A stretch of 64,000 bases of DNA from Methylacidiphilum infernorum V4 (GTDB lineage Bacteria; Verrucomicrobiota; Verrucomicrobiia; Methylacidiphilales; Methylacidiphilaceae), in assembly GCF_000019665.1 (NCBI RefSeq), contig NC_010794.1, positions 744,001 through 808,000 on the forward strand, given 5' to 3'. The translations under genes and the position numbers were made by a program. Below, piece by piece: positions 38,196-47,015 of this stretch (positions are counted from its first letter, which is position 1; every line of letters begins with the position of its first letter). The notes beneath the pieces were generated by a model. The model saw only the letters and a program-made list of their open reading frames with translations. It made no database searches and was not told the origin of the DNA.

Positions 38196-40556
38196 ATGAA
38201 GCTTAGAAAGCTGTCCAGGAACAAAAAATTGGTTATGGGTTTGTTTTTTTCTTTCACGCTTTTTCAATACCTTGGCGTAGAAAGATTGACCTGGGCTCGT
38301 TCTGAAAAAGTCAATCCGTCGATTGAAATTGTTCCTACGGCCGACCTCGAGCTGGATAGAGCGATAGCCCTCTACAGGCAGGGCAGGTATGAAGAAGCCA
38401 TTCGGGTCTTTTACCGGATATTACCCCAGCTATCCCCGGGTAAAAAAACCGAAGCTCTTTTTTCAATGGCCGATTGTTATCGGCTGATAGGGAAAAAAGC
38501 TGAAGCGATCCGAATCTATCAGCTGCTGATTCAAAATGATCCCTCCAGTGCTTTCGTTCCCACAGCCTACTTTTGGGAGGGCAAGCTGTTGTCTGAACAG
38601 GGCGATTTTGCCAAAGCGGCACCAGCCCTCAAGATAGCCGTGGAAAAAGGAGATCCCCAAACCTCCCAGGCTGCAAGTTTTTTTCTCGCCTTGTGCCAGC
38701 TTCAGACGAAGGAAGAAGAAAAAGGGGTTTACAGGTTGCGGGAGCTGGTTGACAAGGCTCCGGATCTTAGAGTTGAGGCTGCCGGGGTACTTGCAACCTA
38801 TTATGAATCGATTTTGGACTGGGCGCATGCTCTCGAATATTGGTCGGTGGTAGTCCGTGAGACGAAGGATCCCCTGGCGAAGTCCAAGGCTTTGGCGCGC
38901 TGCGGTTGGGCAGCTTGGAAATCGGGTCAGCCGAAAGAGGCCGAACGCTTTTTCACCCAGGCTTCCGGAGGCCCCCCCTACACGGAAGGGAACAGGCTTG
39001 CCAACAGTGGACTTTTCCAATTTTACTTGTCTCAAAAAAGATACAAGGAGGCTATCCAATTTTATGAAAAACATAGCAATGGATTTATCGAAACTGAAAA
39101 GGAAAAACTCCTGCTTGACCTGGTCAATGCCTATTTGGAAATTAAAGATTATGCCAAGGCTCTAACCCTCCTTGATTCTTTTATAGCCGAATATCCTCGA
39201 TCCGCCCTTGTTGACCTGGCTGCTTACGAAAGGGTATTGGCCCATTATTATCTAGATAGGAGTTCCTTGGAAACCAATATTGAGCAGTTTTCCTTGCAAT
39301 ATCCTTCTTCTCCCTATCTCTATGCACTTCTTTATCTGAAAGCCGAAGATTACAATAGGACAGGGAGATTTTCACTCGCTCTTCCCCTTTGGGAAAAATT
39401 GGATTCCGTGCATTCTTCATTTGTTTCCCCGGAAGCGATTCTTATGGGCAAAGCCAATTCTAATTATGGGCTTGAAAAGTGGGCCGAGGCAGCTTCTCTC
39501 TACAAAAGTTTTTTAACTGGCTACCCGCATTCCAAGGAAGTGATCCCGGTAAAGATGCACCTTGCCAGTTGTCTTGAAAAAATGGAGGAAAAGAAAGAAG
39601 CCTTGAAATTGTGGAAAGAAGTTCTGCAGGCCCTAAACAAAACAGATCCTGAAAGAGAAACCTGTCTTGAACACGTGGGGGTTTTGGCCTTCGATCTCAA
39701 GGAAGAAAGCCTTGCGGCCGAGACCATGCTGAAGGTGCTGAACGAATACCCCCATTCTCCTTATCGAGGCATAGCGGCATGGATAGTCGGGCAGCACAAA
39801 TATGAAGAAAAACAGTATGAGGCTGCCAAGGAATACTTTTCCCTGGCCCGGGAGGCTGAGCCCGAAAAACTCTATTTAGCGGCTACCTTGATGCTTGCCT
39901 GGATAGCCTATCATCAAGGAGACGTTGAAAAGCTCTGTAGTTATGTCCAGTCTTACGAGGATAATTATAAGAGTGGGGCAGAAACAATTCCCACCGAGCT
40001 TTACTACTGGATAGCTTCTCAACTTCTCAAAAAGGAAAAACGGGAGCAGGCTGCACTTTATTTTAAAAAAGTCGTTCAATCGGCTAATCCCAAGGATAAA
40101 TATTACAGTTCAAGTTTATGGTTGTTGGCCGAAACGGAACGGAAGCTGATGAACTGGAAAGAAGCCAATACTTATTACCTGGAATTTCAGAAATCCGATC
40201 CGAATTCGGCGAGCAACTCCCCGGTTCTCTTGGGATTGGCCGAAACCCAGATTGCCCTGGGACAGTTTGCCGAAGCCCAGAAGAACTTGGAGGAAGTCAT
40301 GCTTAAGGAACCGGAGGGAGAAAATAACGCTAAAGCACGGATGTTGATCGGGGACAGTTATCTTGCTCAAAAAAACTATAGAGAAGCGGCTAAAGCTTAC
40401 ACCACTTTAAGCCTTATTTATCAAGATGATCACATTACCCCAAGGGCGATGCAAAAAGCCGCCTTATCTTTTTCCAAGGCGGGAGATAACGACCAAGCCG
40501 CTTTTTGGGAAAAGAAACTGAAAGAGAAATATCCTACCTTTAAACCGGATGCTTGA
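38196..40556 (+). CDS. Large exported TPR protein of the Tol/Ton-like operon
   Basis: The 786-residue protein has an N-terminal signal-type segment (LVMGLFFSFTLFQYLG, ending near WARSEK). Nearly all the rest is tetratricopeptide repeats from about residue 50 to the end (for example AIALYRQGRYEEAIRVFYRI and KNYREAAKAYTTLSLIYQDD). It sits between ExbD and the TonB-OmpA fusion gene, the position occupied by CpoB/YbgF in tol-pal operons, but is about three times longer. Its stop codon overlaps the next start by one base (TGATG). A scaffolding role in the periplasm is the likely function; the partner is unknown. Confidence 0.85.
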   Translation: MKLRKLSRNKKLVMGLFFSFTLFQYLGVERLTWARSEKVNPSIEIVPTADLELDRAIALYRQGRYEEAIRVFYRILPQLSPGKKTEALFSMADCYRLIGKKAEAIRIYQLLIQNDPSSAFVPTAYFWEGKLLSEQGDFAKAAPALKIAVEKGDPQTSQAASFFLALCQLQTKEEEKGVYRLRELVDKAPDLRVEAAGVLATYYESILDWAHALEYWSVVVRETKDPLAKSKALARCGWAAWKSGQPKEAERFFTQASGGPPYTEGNRLANSGLFQFYLSQKRYKEAIQFYEKHSNGFIETEKEKLLLDLVNAYLEIKDYAKALTLLDSFIAEYPRSALVDLAAYERVLAHYYLDRSSLETNIEQFSLQYPSSPYLYALLYLKAEDYNRTGRFSLALPLWEKLDSVHSSFVSPEAILMGKANSNYGLEKWAEAASLYKSFLTGYPHSKEVIPVKMHLASCLEKMEEKKEALKLWKEVLQALNKTDPERETCLEHVGVLAFDLKEESLAAETMLKVLNEYPHSPYRGIAAWIVGQHKYEEKQYEAAKEYFSLAREAEPEKLYLAATLMLAWIAYHQGDVEKLCSYVQSYEDNYKSGAETIPTELYYWIASQLLKKEKREQAALYFKKVVQSANPKDKYYSSSLWLLAETERKLMNWKEANTYYLEFQKSDPNSASNSPVLLGLAETQIALGQFAEAQKNLEEVMLKEPEGENNAKARMLIGDSYLAQKNYREAAKAYTTLSLIYQDDHITPRAMQKAALSFSKAGDNDQAAFWEKKLKEKYPTFKPDA

Positions 40557-41581
40557 TGAAAACCGAGCCGTTCTCTCCCCTTTCCGTCATTTTAGACAGG
40601 AAAACACTCAGCCTGGCGGTTATTCTTTCGCTCCTCCTTCATTTAGCTTTTATAGTCACCGTCGGACCTCTCCGGATAAAAAACCTCGCGTTGGCTTCCA
40701 CGGCCAAGAAATTTGACAGGAGGCTGGATCTAAAGAGAGCCGAACTTCCCGCTTCCATTTTTCAAGCTCGAGCTGATACCCAAAGCCCCTCCGTGACTCC
40801 CATTCCGGCTCTTGAAGCTCCAAAACAGATCAAAGCCATCAATCCCTTGGTCCAGGATGTTACACAAGCCAATCCCGTGAGGATACCCATGCCTTCCGTT
40901 GTCCCGGGAGGAGCTCCAGAGGTGGCCGTATTATCACCCACTCCTCCCACCGAGGTCAGTCCTTATCAAGAAGATCCCAAGTCCCATTTCCAAACCTTGA
41001 TTTCTCATTTATTGACCGGTCAAACTTCTCCCGGTGTTCCGAATACAAGCAACATCCTGCCTGCCGGACTGGGGCATGACCCGATCCCTGGGGCGAGTGC
41101 ACCGGGTCAAGCCGGAACCCATCCTACGGGGACCAGCGGAGGGGAAGGTATACCTGGAGTGGATGATATTCAAACCCAATTTAAAGCGGCGGCCAATTTC
41201 GATCCTCGCGTTCCCCAACCCGTTGTTTTACGCCTGCCCAGCGATATTCTTTTTGATTTTGATTCTGCAACCATAAAACCGAATGCCGAACCCCTCCTTT
41301 TCCAGGTGTTAGAAATCCTGAAAAAATACAACAGGGCTGATGTTGAGATTGGGGGACACACGGATACTTTTGGCGATGAGATGTATAACTTGCAACTCAG
41401 TGAACAAAGGGCCTTTGCGGTTCAGCAATGGCTAGAAGCCCATCTTCCTCAAGGCATGTATAACTTTCATGCTACCGGGTACGGCAAGAGCCATCCCATA
41501 GTCAATCCACGAGGTTCCATAGAAGAACAGGCGAGGAATCGTAGGGTAGAAATAGTGATTCGGGCCCTGGTAGAAGAATAG
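40556..41581 (+). CDS. TonB/TolA-like anchor fused to OmpA peptidoglycan-binding domain
   Basis: The 341-residue protein has a single N-terminal membrane helix (about 18-37) with Ser25 and His29 in the SxxxH spacing used by TonB and TolA to contact ExbB/TolQ (ILSLLLHLAF). A Pro/Thr/Gly-rich linker of about 190 residues follows. The C-terminal OmpA-like domain (about 225-341) includes LFDFDSATIKPNAEPLL, GHTDTFGDEMYNLQLSEQRA and RNRRVEIVI. Asp270 and Arg285 have the exact spacing of the diaminopimelate-binding pair of OmpA. The protein could link an inner-membrane proton motor directly to the cell wall, combining TolA and Pal roles. Start ATG at 40556 overlaps the TPR stop; no TolB gene is adjacent. 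Confidence 0.85.
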   Translation: MKTEPFSPLSVILDRKTLSLAVILSLLLHLAFIVTVGPLRIKNLALASTAKKFDRRLDLKRAELPASIFQARADTQSPSVTPIPALEAPKQIKAINPLVQDVTQANPVRIPMPSVVPGGAPEVAVLSPTPPTEVSPYQEDPKSHFQTLISHLLTGQTSPGVPNTSNILPAGLGHDPIPGASAPGQAGTHPTGTSGGEGIPGVDDIQTQFKAAANFDPRVPQPVVLRLPSDILFDFDSATIKPNAEPLLFQVLEILKKYNRADVEIGGHTDTFGDEMYNLQLSEQRAFAVQQWLEAHLPQGMYNFHATGYGKSHPIVNPRGSIEEQARNRRVEIVIRALVEE

Positions 41582-41656
41582 ACCCCCTTTTAAATGCGAA
41601 TGGACAAGCGTGGGATAGGGAGTTGTTTTCTTTTGCAAATACCCGTATAGTAGACT

Positions 41657-42220
41657 GTGAAAGTAAAGCTTTTTTTACTTTTTTCCATCTTTTTTTCTCT
41701 TTCTTTTTTAAGTCCCGCTTTCCCTGCTAAAAAAGGATCTTCGACTCCGTCAAACAGGGAAAAACTCTATATTTTGGCCGTTCCCGAAGCCTGGTTCAAC
41801 AGGCCCCCCGAGTTCGTCTTGTCCAGGTATGATTATCTTTCTCAAAGGGATATGCTCTACCAGGAAGCTATCGCCGCTTTTAAAAGGGCTTATCCATCCC
41901 TGGAAGTAAAAAGAATAGACAAGATTACCCAAGCCCAAGAGGGTGTTCCCATTGTCAGGATAGATTTGGGCCGGTGGAGATATTCTTTTATCGGAACAAA
42001 TGCCGCTACCGATATTGTCGTGCGGCTTTTTGCCGAATATTATCCTTCCAAGGGATCGAAAGGGATCCCCCTGGGTTCCTTCGGCAATCTCCAAAGGGCC
42101 CATGTATGGCTTTATGACGGTTACAGGGATTTCAACGAAGATTATCTGAATGCCATTCGACCGGCCCTGGACAAAATTGCCCATGCGGTAGGTCCCCATT
42201 TAAATAGCCAGGGGAAGTAA
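41657..42220 (+). CDS. Exported protein of unknown function
   Basis: The 187-residue protein starts with GTG and has a clear signal peptide (VKLFLLFSIFFSLSFLSPAFPA, cleavage near residue 24, region given as about 3-24). The mature part is mixed alpha/beta, with LYILAVPEAWFNRPPEFV near its start and IVRIDLGRWRYSFIGTN in the middle. No family is recognised. It lies 75 bases after the TonB-OmpA fusion and may belong to the same operon. A periplasmic or outer-membrane accessory role is possible but not shown. Confidence 0.7.
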   Translation: MKVKLFLLFSIFFSLSFLSPAFPAKKGSSTPSNREKLYILAVPEAWFNRPPEFVLSRYDYLSQRDMLYQEAIAAFKRAYPSLEVKRIDKITQAQEGVPIVRIDLGRWRYSFIGTNAATDIVVRLFAEYYPSKGSKGIPLGSFGNLQRAHVWLYDGYRDFNEDYLNAIRPALDKIAHAVGPHLNSQGK

Positions 42221-42339
42221 TCGGTCGGGATTGGTCTCTTCAGCTTCATTTTTCTCCATGGGATAAATCCGTTCGGGCAACGCCAGCGGTTTATTCTTTT
42301 AATTTTTTTAATTTTATAAATAAGTTTCTCTTTATTTTT

Positions 42340-42362
42340 TGAGCGGAATTTTGTATATAATA
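42340..42362 (+). promoter_or_regulatory. Possible promoter -10 for the trypsin-like/TPR gene
   Basis: TATAAT lies at the end of GTATATAAT around 42354-42362, in a very AT-rich gap 34 bases before the GTG start. A -35 box with good spacing is not obvious; TTGAGC is only 11 bases upstream. It is recorded as a -10 element only. Confidence 0.3.
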
Positions 42363-42395
42363 GCCGCAATTTCTCGATAATACGAATAGCCGGTC

Positions 42396-44183
42396 GTGAA
42401 ATATTTCCACCCGATTAAAGAGCTGCTTGTTGTTTTGATCTTTTGCTCCGCTTTCCTTGTCTTTTGGCTTCCTTTGTTGAAAGCCCAAGATGCAGATTTC
42501 GATGCCGGTTTTTGGACATCAAGGATCGTGGATTTTTCCGTGGTGGATTCTTCCGGCTCTACGCAGTGGATCAGGGGAATAGTCTTATCGGCGGATGGCA
42601 AAGTTCTTACCTTGTCGAATGTTTTTGATGGCAAAACGATCAAAGAAGCTAAGAGATGGGATTTTCGCCCCGTTCAATATTCCGGTTGGATAATAAGGGA
42701 ACCTGAGAAAGATCTGCTTTTGATCCAGGTGGAAGGTAAATCCCTTTCGGCCTTGAGGATCGTTTCACAGGATAGCTGGCCTCAAGGAGGAGGATCGGAA
42801 TTTTTCATCCCCACCCCCACTCCTGAAGAACCGAGAAAAATCGGCAAATACTCTCCTATTAAAGAAGGCTTGGAAACGGACAGGGATCACTTGTTCTTTT
42901 CAGGGGAGATTACCGGGGTATTACCGGGCAGTCCCGTCATTAACGAAAAAGAGCAAACCATAGGCATCGTGGACTGGATAGACCCACAGAAAAGACTTTT
43001 GAGAGCAAGATTGTTAAGTGGCCCGTTGGAAATTTTGGATAAAGCCGACAGGCTCATGGAGTTTGCTTTTTGGAAAGAAAATCTTGAAATGATTAGAAAA
43101 AAAGGGGAACTGGATCCCAAGCTTTCTTCTTCTCCCTACTGGGTGAACTTGTGGCAAAGTGTTCAAAAAACCGACATTGAAAAGAATGCGGACAAGCTCA
43201 TAGAAGTTTTTTCAAAGTCCGATGTAGCTTGGGCTACTGCTTCTGCAAACTACTTAAGAATATCCTTGCTTGATAAAGCCGATTTTGCCATTCGAAAAGC
43301 GGCTTCATTGAATGGGGAAGCCGATTACCATTATTCCATTTTGTTCGCCCAGATCATGATCTCCCGCAAGGAATGGAACCCGGCGATAGATGCTTTGCTC
43401 AAGGCAAGAGAGGAGGGGGCCCTTTCCAAGGAAATCGCCTATCCTTTAGGGATCTGTTTATATCAAATCGGCCAATTTGAAAAAGCTGTTGAAGAGCTCA
43501 AGAGTTACGTGGAATCCCGGCCTAGGCATGTCAGCGCCTGGTTGCTGATGGGAGAAATTTTTCAGAAAATGCACCAATGGGATAGGGCTGTCAATGCTTT
43601 TATGAAGGCGGCGAGATTGAATCCCCAATCTGTAAAAGCCTGGGTCGGGATTGCCGAGTCCTATAGTGCCCTGGCTAAATGGGACCTGGCATCGGAAGCG
43701 TACACGGAGCTGAGCCTTCTTGAACCTAAAAACCCTTCTGTATGGTATAACCTGGGTTTGGTCTTGTTGAAAACTGAACAGGAAAAGTTGGCCTTGGCCT
43801 GTTTTTTGCGGGTCATAGAGTTGAATCCAGCCGACCGGGATGGATGGTTTAATTTCGGGGTATTGAGCCAGAAGTCGGGAGAAAGATTGGTTGCTCTCAA
43901 TGCCTACAAAAAAGCGGTGAATATAGACCCTCGTTTTGGCATGGGATGGTTTAACTTGGGTTGTCTTTGTCAAGAACTGCATCTTTATCCCGAAGCCATT
44001 GATGCTTGGCGCAAGGCCGATGAAACCCTCCCCGGGGATATTCGACCTTTAATTAACCTGGTATTCCTGGAAAACCATATCCATGATTATGGGGAGCGGG
44101 ATAGAGATTTAACAAGGTTAGAAAGCCGGGATCCTCGGCTCGCCCAGCAAATTAAATATAAGCTAGTCCATAGCAATCGGTAA
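42396..44183 (+). CDS. Exported protein with degenerate trypsin-like domain and C-terminal TPRs
   Basis: The 595-residue protein begins with a signal segment (about 9-30). The next ~190 residues read like a trypsin/HtrA fold: RGIVLSADGKVLTLSNVF where HtrA has ...VLTNxHVV, then PEKDLLLIQVEG and VLPGSPVINEKEQTIGIVDW where active proteases have GNSGGPLxN...GQVIGI. The catalytic His is replaced (SNV) and the catalytic Ser position reads Pro, so the domain is predicted to be inactive. From about residue 270, seven or so TPRs follow (for example DRAVNAFMKAARLNPQS). It probably acts as a periplasmic binding scaffold. Start is GTG; the true start could be slightly downstream. Confidence 0.75.
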   Translation: MKYFHPIKELLVVLIFCSAFLVFWLPLLKAQDADFDAGFWTSRIVDFSVVDSSGSTQWIRGIVLSADGKVLTLSNVFDGKTIKEAKRWDFRPVQYSGWIIREPEKDLLLIQVEGKSLSALRIVSQDSWPQGGGSEFFIPTPTPEEPRKIGKYSPIKEGLETDRDHLFFSGEITGVLPGSPVINEKEQTIGIVDWIDPQKRLLRARLLSGPLEILDKADRLMEFAFWKENLEMIRKKGELDPKLSSSPYWVNLWQSVQKTDIEKNADKLIEVFSKSDVAWATASANYLRISLLDKADFAIRKAASLNGEADYHYSILFAQIMISRKEWNPAIDALLKAREEGALSKEIAYPLGICLYQIGQFEKAVEELKSYVESRPRHVSAWLLMGEIFQKMHQWDRAVNAFMKAARLNPQSVKAWVGIAESYSALAKWDLASEAYTELSLLEPKNPSVWYNLGLVLLKTEQEKLALACFLRVIELNPADRDGWFNFGVLSQKSGERLVALNAYKKAVNIDPRFGMGWFNLGCLCQELHLYPEAIDAWRKADETLPGDIRPLINLVFLENHIHDYGERDRDLTRLESRDPRLAQQIKYKLVHSNR

Positions 44184-44277
44184 ATCCCAGGGGGGGCCTT
44201 GGGGATCCAAGCTCCTTGATCCATGCAAGAATAAGCTTGTGGCCATCCTCTTTCGGTTATTTTATCTTAGATACGTA

Positions 44278-45123
44278 ATGCGTGAAAAGTGTGTCCAAGA
44301 GGATGCTTGTTTAAGAATTCATTTTTACCTGGGAATCGGCCTTCTGGTTTCTTCCTGGGTTGCAAACCGTTTGCTTGAAGGAGCTAGAACGCATTACTTT
44401 TTTTTCTTTTTATGGCTTGGCTATATCTTGACCATCGATGGAATCCTTGTTTTGAAAAGGGGGGATTCCCCACTGAGGAGGATGGGCATTTCCTACCTTT
44501 TCCTGTTTTTATTATCAATTCCATTCTGGTGGCTTTTTGAAGGAATTAACCTTCGGATGCATAATTGGGAGTATGTGGGCAGCCACCAATTTGGTCCCAT
44601 AAGTTACTTTTTATTTGCCTCGTTAAGTTTTTCAACGGTCATCCCCGCGGTTTTGACGACGGCTGAATGGGTGAGGCATTGGCAGTGGGTAGATAGGCTC
44701 AAAAAAGCAAAGGCCCTTCATATTTCATCCAAGAAAGGGGTATTTGTCTTGGGCTTAATTTGCCTCCTGCTTCTGTTGAGTTTCCCAACAATCTTTTATC
44801 CCTTTTGTTGGATTTTCCTTTTTTTGCTGACCGAACCCCTCAACGCCGTTTTCAAAAAAAGAACTTTTCTTTTTGGAGATTTAAAAAGAGGAGATTGGAG
44901 AGCGGTTATTTCTCTTTGGATTGGGGTTTTGATCTGCGGGTTGTGTTGGGAATTGTGGAATTGGCAATCCGATCCCCGGTGGGTATATAACATCCCTTAT
45001 TTAGGTTTTTTCCCCCTCTTTGAAATGCCCATCATGGGTTACCTGGGGTATTTGCCTTTTGCCTTGGAACTTTTTTCCCTCTCTAACCTGTTTTGGAAAG
45101 GCAAATTGCCCATAGACCTTTAG
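44278..45123 (+). CDS. Polytopic membrane protein of unknown function
   Basis: The protein (281 residues from ATG 44278; 294 from GTG 44239) has seven or eight predicted membrane helices. Conserved-looking polar/aromatic motifs occur in the middle and near the end: WWLFEGINLRMHNWEYVG and LCWELWNWQSDPRWVYNIPY, followed by FEMPIMGYLGYLPFALEL. The repeated 'W..(E)(G/L)xN/W.....W.Y' pattern suggests an internal duplication. I recognise no named family; membrane-bound carotenoid cyclases share some Trp/Glu-rich character but not a clear motif. The gene lies between the TPR gene and the RMD1-like gene on the same strand. Confidence 0.7.
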   Translation: MREKCVQEDACLRIHFYLGIGLLVSSWVANRLLEGARTHYFFFFLWLGYILTIDGILVLKRGDSPLRRMGISYLFLFLLSIPFWWLFEGINLRMHNWEYVGSHQFGPISYFLFASLSFSTVIPAVLTTAEWVRHWQWVDRLKKAKALHISSKKGVFVLGLICLLLLLSFPTIFYPFCWIFLFLLTEPLNAVFKKRTFLFGDLKRGDWRAVISLWIGVLICGLCWELWNWQSDPRWVYNIPYLGFFPLFEMPIMGYLGYLPFALELFSLSNLFWKGKLPIDL

Positions 45124-45187
45124 TAGGGAACCTTTTTCCTTCCCCGAGGTATAAAGCTAGGGTATATTTCAACACTTGGAGCTGATT

Positions 45188-46258
45188 ATGAAAGCGGAGG
45201 TCTCGATTCTTATCCCCTTTGACCTGGGGTTGGAGCTCGAGTTTGGCGATGAGGAGGCCAACCGGATAGTCAAGGAAATTTCAGCGCGTACGACCCACCT
45301 GGTTTCTTTTAAGGATAAATTCTCGACGAAAGCCCAGGTGGTTACCCAGATCTACAAGTTTGGCGTGGGACTGATCGAGGTGTCCTTTCCCATTGAAGCC
45401 GACATGGCCTTTTTAACGGCGTTGGCTATAGAAGTTCGGTCGATGAAGGTAGGATCCCTCGGCATATTGGCCTGGGTAAAAACATTCGTCAGTAGTCTTA
45501 TTGAACAAGCCAAGGAATTTGCCAGCTATCAGTATGTCTATCGGCTTGAAGAATTAGATCTTTTCCCCATATTTTCCTTGGAACCCGGGATCGTTACCGA
45601 TGCGGAATCCTTTATAGCTCAACATTATAAAAGACTATACGGTATTGTCTCCGGCGAACCCAACTATGATAGCCTATCCCCGTTTGTCCTGGAAAAAGAA
45701 AAACTCATTAATTTTGGGTATTATGAAAACGAACTGATCTTGATCAAGAGATTTGGAGCCGTCATCTCTTCATACGAATCCCAAGTCATATTGAACATTA
45801 TCCGGCTAGTTTATGCCCTTTACTGGAACTTGCGCTCCTATAATTTTTTGCTCGACAGGGAGCTTGACAAAGCCCAATCCATCCTAGCCCACTTGCCCCC
45901 ATGGTACAAGTTCTGGATGATGCCCCAGCGCTACCAGAAATTTTCTGAAGAGGGGATGAATTTCGTCCAGGACAAGCTGTCGATCGTCGAATCGATCTAC
46001 TCGGTCTTTGCCAATGTCCAACAGATCCTTTCGGATTGGCACCTGCGAACGATATACAAGTACGTGGAAAAAGAGTTTGACATCGATGATATCGCTTCGG
46101 CCGTGAAAACAAAGCTCGATCGGGTTGAACAATCCTACAATTCGGCAAGGGAATTTATATCCACCAATTTCTTTATCGCCGTGGAAATCGTCCTCATTTT
46201 ATCTCTTGGGTGGATGATCCTCGATACGGCTTTGCTTTATATTATTTCCAGGAAATGA
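45188..46258 (+). CDS. Membrane-anchored protein of unknown function, RMD1/DUF155-like layout
   Basis: From ATG 45188 (GGAG at 45178-45181, 6 bases upstream) the protein has 356 residues. It is soluble except for one C-terminal membrane helix (about 330-352, FIAVEIVLILSLGWMILDTAL, 21 residues by position). FGAVISSYE in the middle, the long helical second half with YWNLRSYNFLLDRELDKA, and the C-terminal anchor preceded by REFISTNFFIAVEI resemble the arrangement of RMD1/YagE (DUF155) proteins. Sequence identity cannot be judged here, so the assignment is tentative. Function is unknown even in that family outside mitochondria. Confidence 0.6.
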   Translation: MKAEVSILIPFDLGLELEFGDEEANRIVKEISARTTHLVSFKDKFSTKAQVVTQIYKFGVGLIEVSFPIEADMAFLTALAIEVRSMKVGSLGILAWVKTFVSSLIEQAKEFASYQYVYRLEELDLFPIFSLEPGIVTDAESFIAQHYKRLYGIVSGEPNYDSLSPFVLEKEKLINFGYYENELILIKRFGAVISSYESQVILNIIRLVYALYWNLRSYNFLLDRELDKAQSILAHLPPWYKFWMMPQRYQKFSEEGMNFVQDKLSIVESIYSVFANVQQILSDWHLRTIYKYVEKEFDIDDIASAVKTKLDRVEQSYNSAREFISTNFFIAVEIVLILSLGWMILDTALLYIISRK

Positions 46259-46796
46259 CTTTTCCTACGCTTTTTCTTTTTCCTCGGAGGAGAATAAAAT
46301 AAGAACCGGTTACTTCGATAACTCCACGCCCCAATTCAAGGATTGTAACAGGGCAAAGGCAAGCTGGTCCTCTCCCAGTACTGATATCCCGCCAAGATTC
46401 AACCGGTAAAGACCGACCCCCATGCTGGAAGAAGAGGGTGGGATTGAAGCTAACAGAAGGATGACCAATACATCAGCTCTACCCGGCACCGGGGTTTTCT
46501 TGCCCGGCACCTGGCCCTTCCTTGGGTGATCTCGGCTCCTCCTCCATCCCCGCGCTTGGACTCCGAGATTCTCATTAAGGAGGTTCTGATTGGTCCCTGT
46601 GCCGAGCCGCACATTTCTCTTGCAAATGTATGTAAACCCTTTAGCTCTAAAGGGTATACATGGCTGGAAATTCCTTTCTTGGGCCGCTTCTTTCCGTTCT
46701 GTCTAAGCCGACTTCCGGCACAGGGTGAGCTTGGTTCTTGACCTTCACTTTCATTGGCTAAAACAACCGGGAAAGAAAAGAGACTAAAAAATGAAG
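46259..46796. other. Unexplained GC-richer stretch with several inverted repeats next to tRNA-Gly
   Basis: No convincing gene fills these 538 bases. A minus-strand frame (46310-46612) has a plausible-looking C-terminal half but a low-complexity start, and could be a gene remnant. Structural signals are more striking. CCCTGTGCCG (46595-46604) pairs perfectly with CGGCACAGGG (46716-46725). Inside that, ACCCTTTA/TAAAGGGT with ATGTAT/ATACAT forms a hairpin near 46625-46662. ATCTCGG/CCGAGAT pairs near 46531-46569. The 9-base CCCGGCACC is repeated near 46480-46511. I looked for tmRNA, RNase P RNA and SRP RNA motifs and did not find them. It may hold a structured RNA or the relic of an integrated element. 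Confidence 0.4.
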
Positions 46797-46869
<73 letters not shown>

Positions 46870-46982
46870 AGGGGAGGATACAATAAAAATATATGTATTT
46901 TTTATAAATGAGCGTAATCGGGATAAAAAGCAAGCCTTAAGTCTTTCTATCTTTTTCCTATTTTACAGATTTCTTTTGATTG

Positions 46983-47007
46983 GTTACCGCTAGAAAAAAA
47001 TGGTAAC
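46983..47007 (+). promoter_or_regulatory. Inverted repeat just upstream of addB start
   Basis: GTTACC (46983-46988) and GGTAAC (47002-47007) form a perfect 6-base inverted repeat around 13 bases, ending 8 bases before the addB ATG. It could be an operator half-site pair or an RNA hairpin over the ribosome-binding site. Short repeats of this size also occur by chance. Confidence 0.25.
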
Positions 47008-47015
47008 ATGAAAAG

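Noticed and set aside
42396-44183. Active HtrA/DegP-type protease
   Set aside because: The catalytic His and Ser positions are substituted and no PDZ domain is present.
46526-46741. Plus-strand open frame of 71 codons in the same region
   Set aside because: It lies over the inverted repeats, has a biased composition and overlaps the opposite frame; coding is unlikely.
46259-46796. tmRNA, RNase P RNA or SRP RNA
   Set aside because: No T-loop/tag peptide, no GAGGAAAGTCC-type core and no CAGG..GGAAG SRP loop on either strand.
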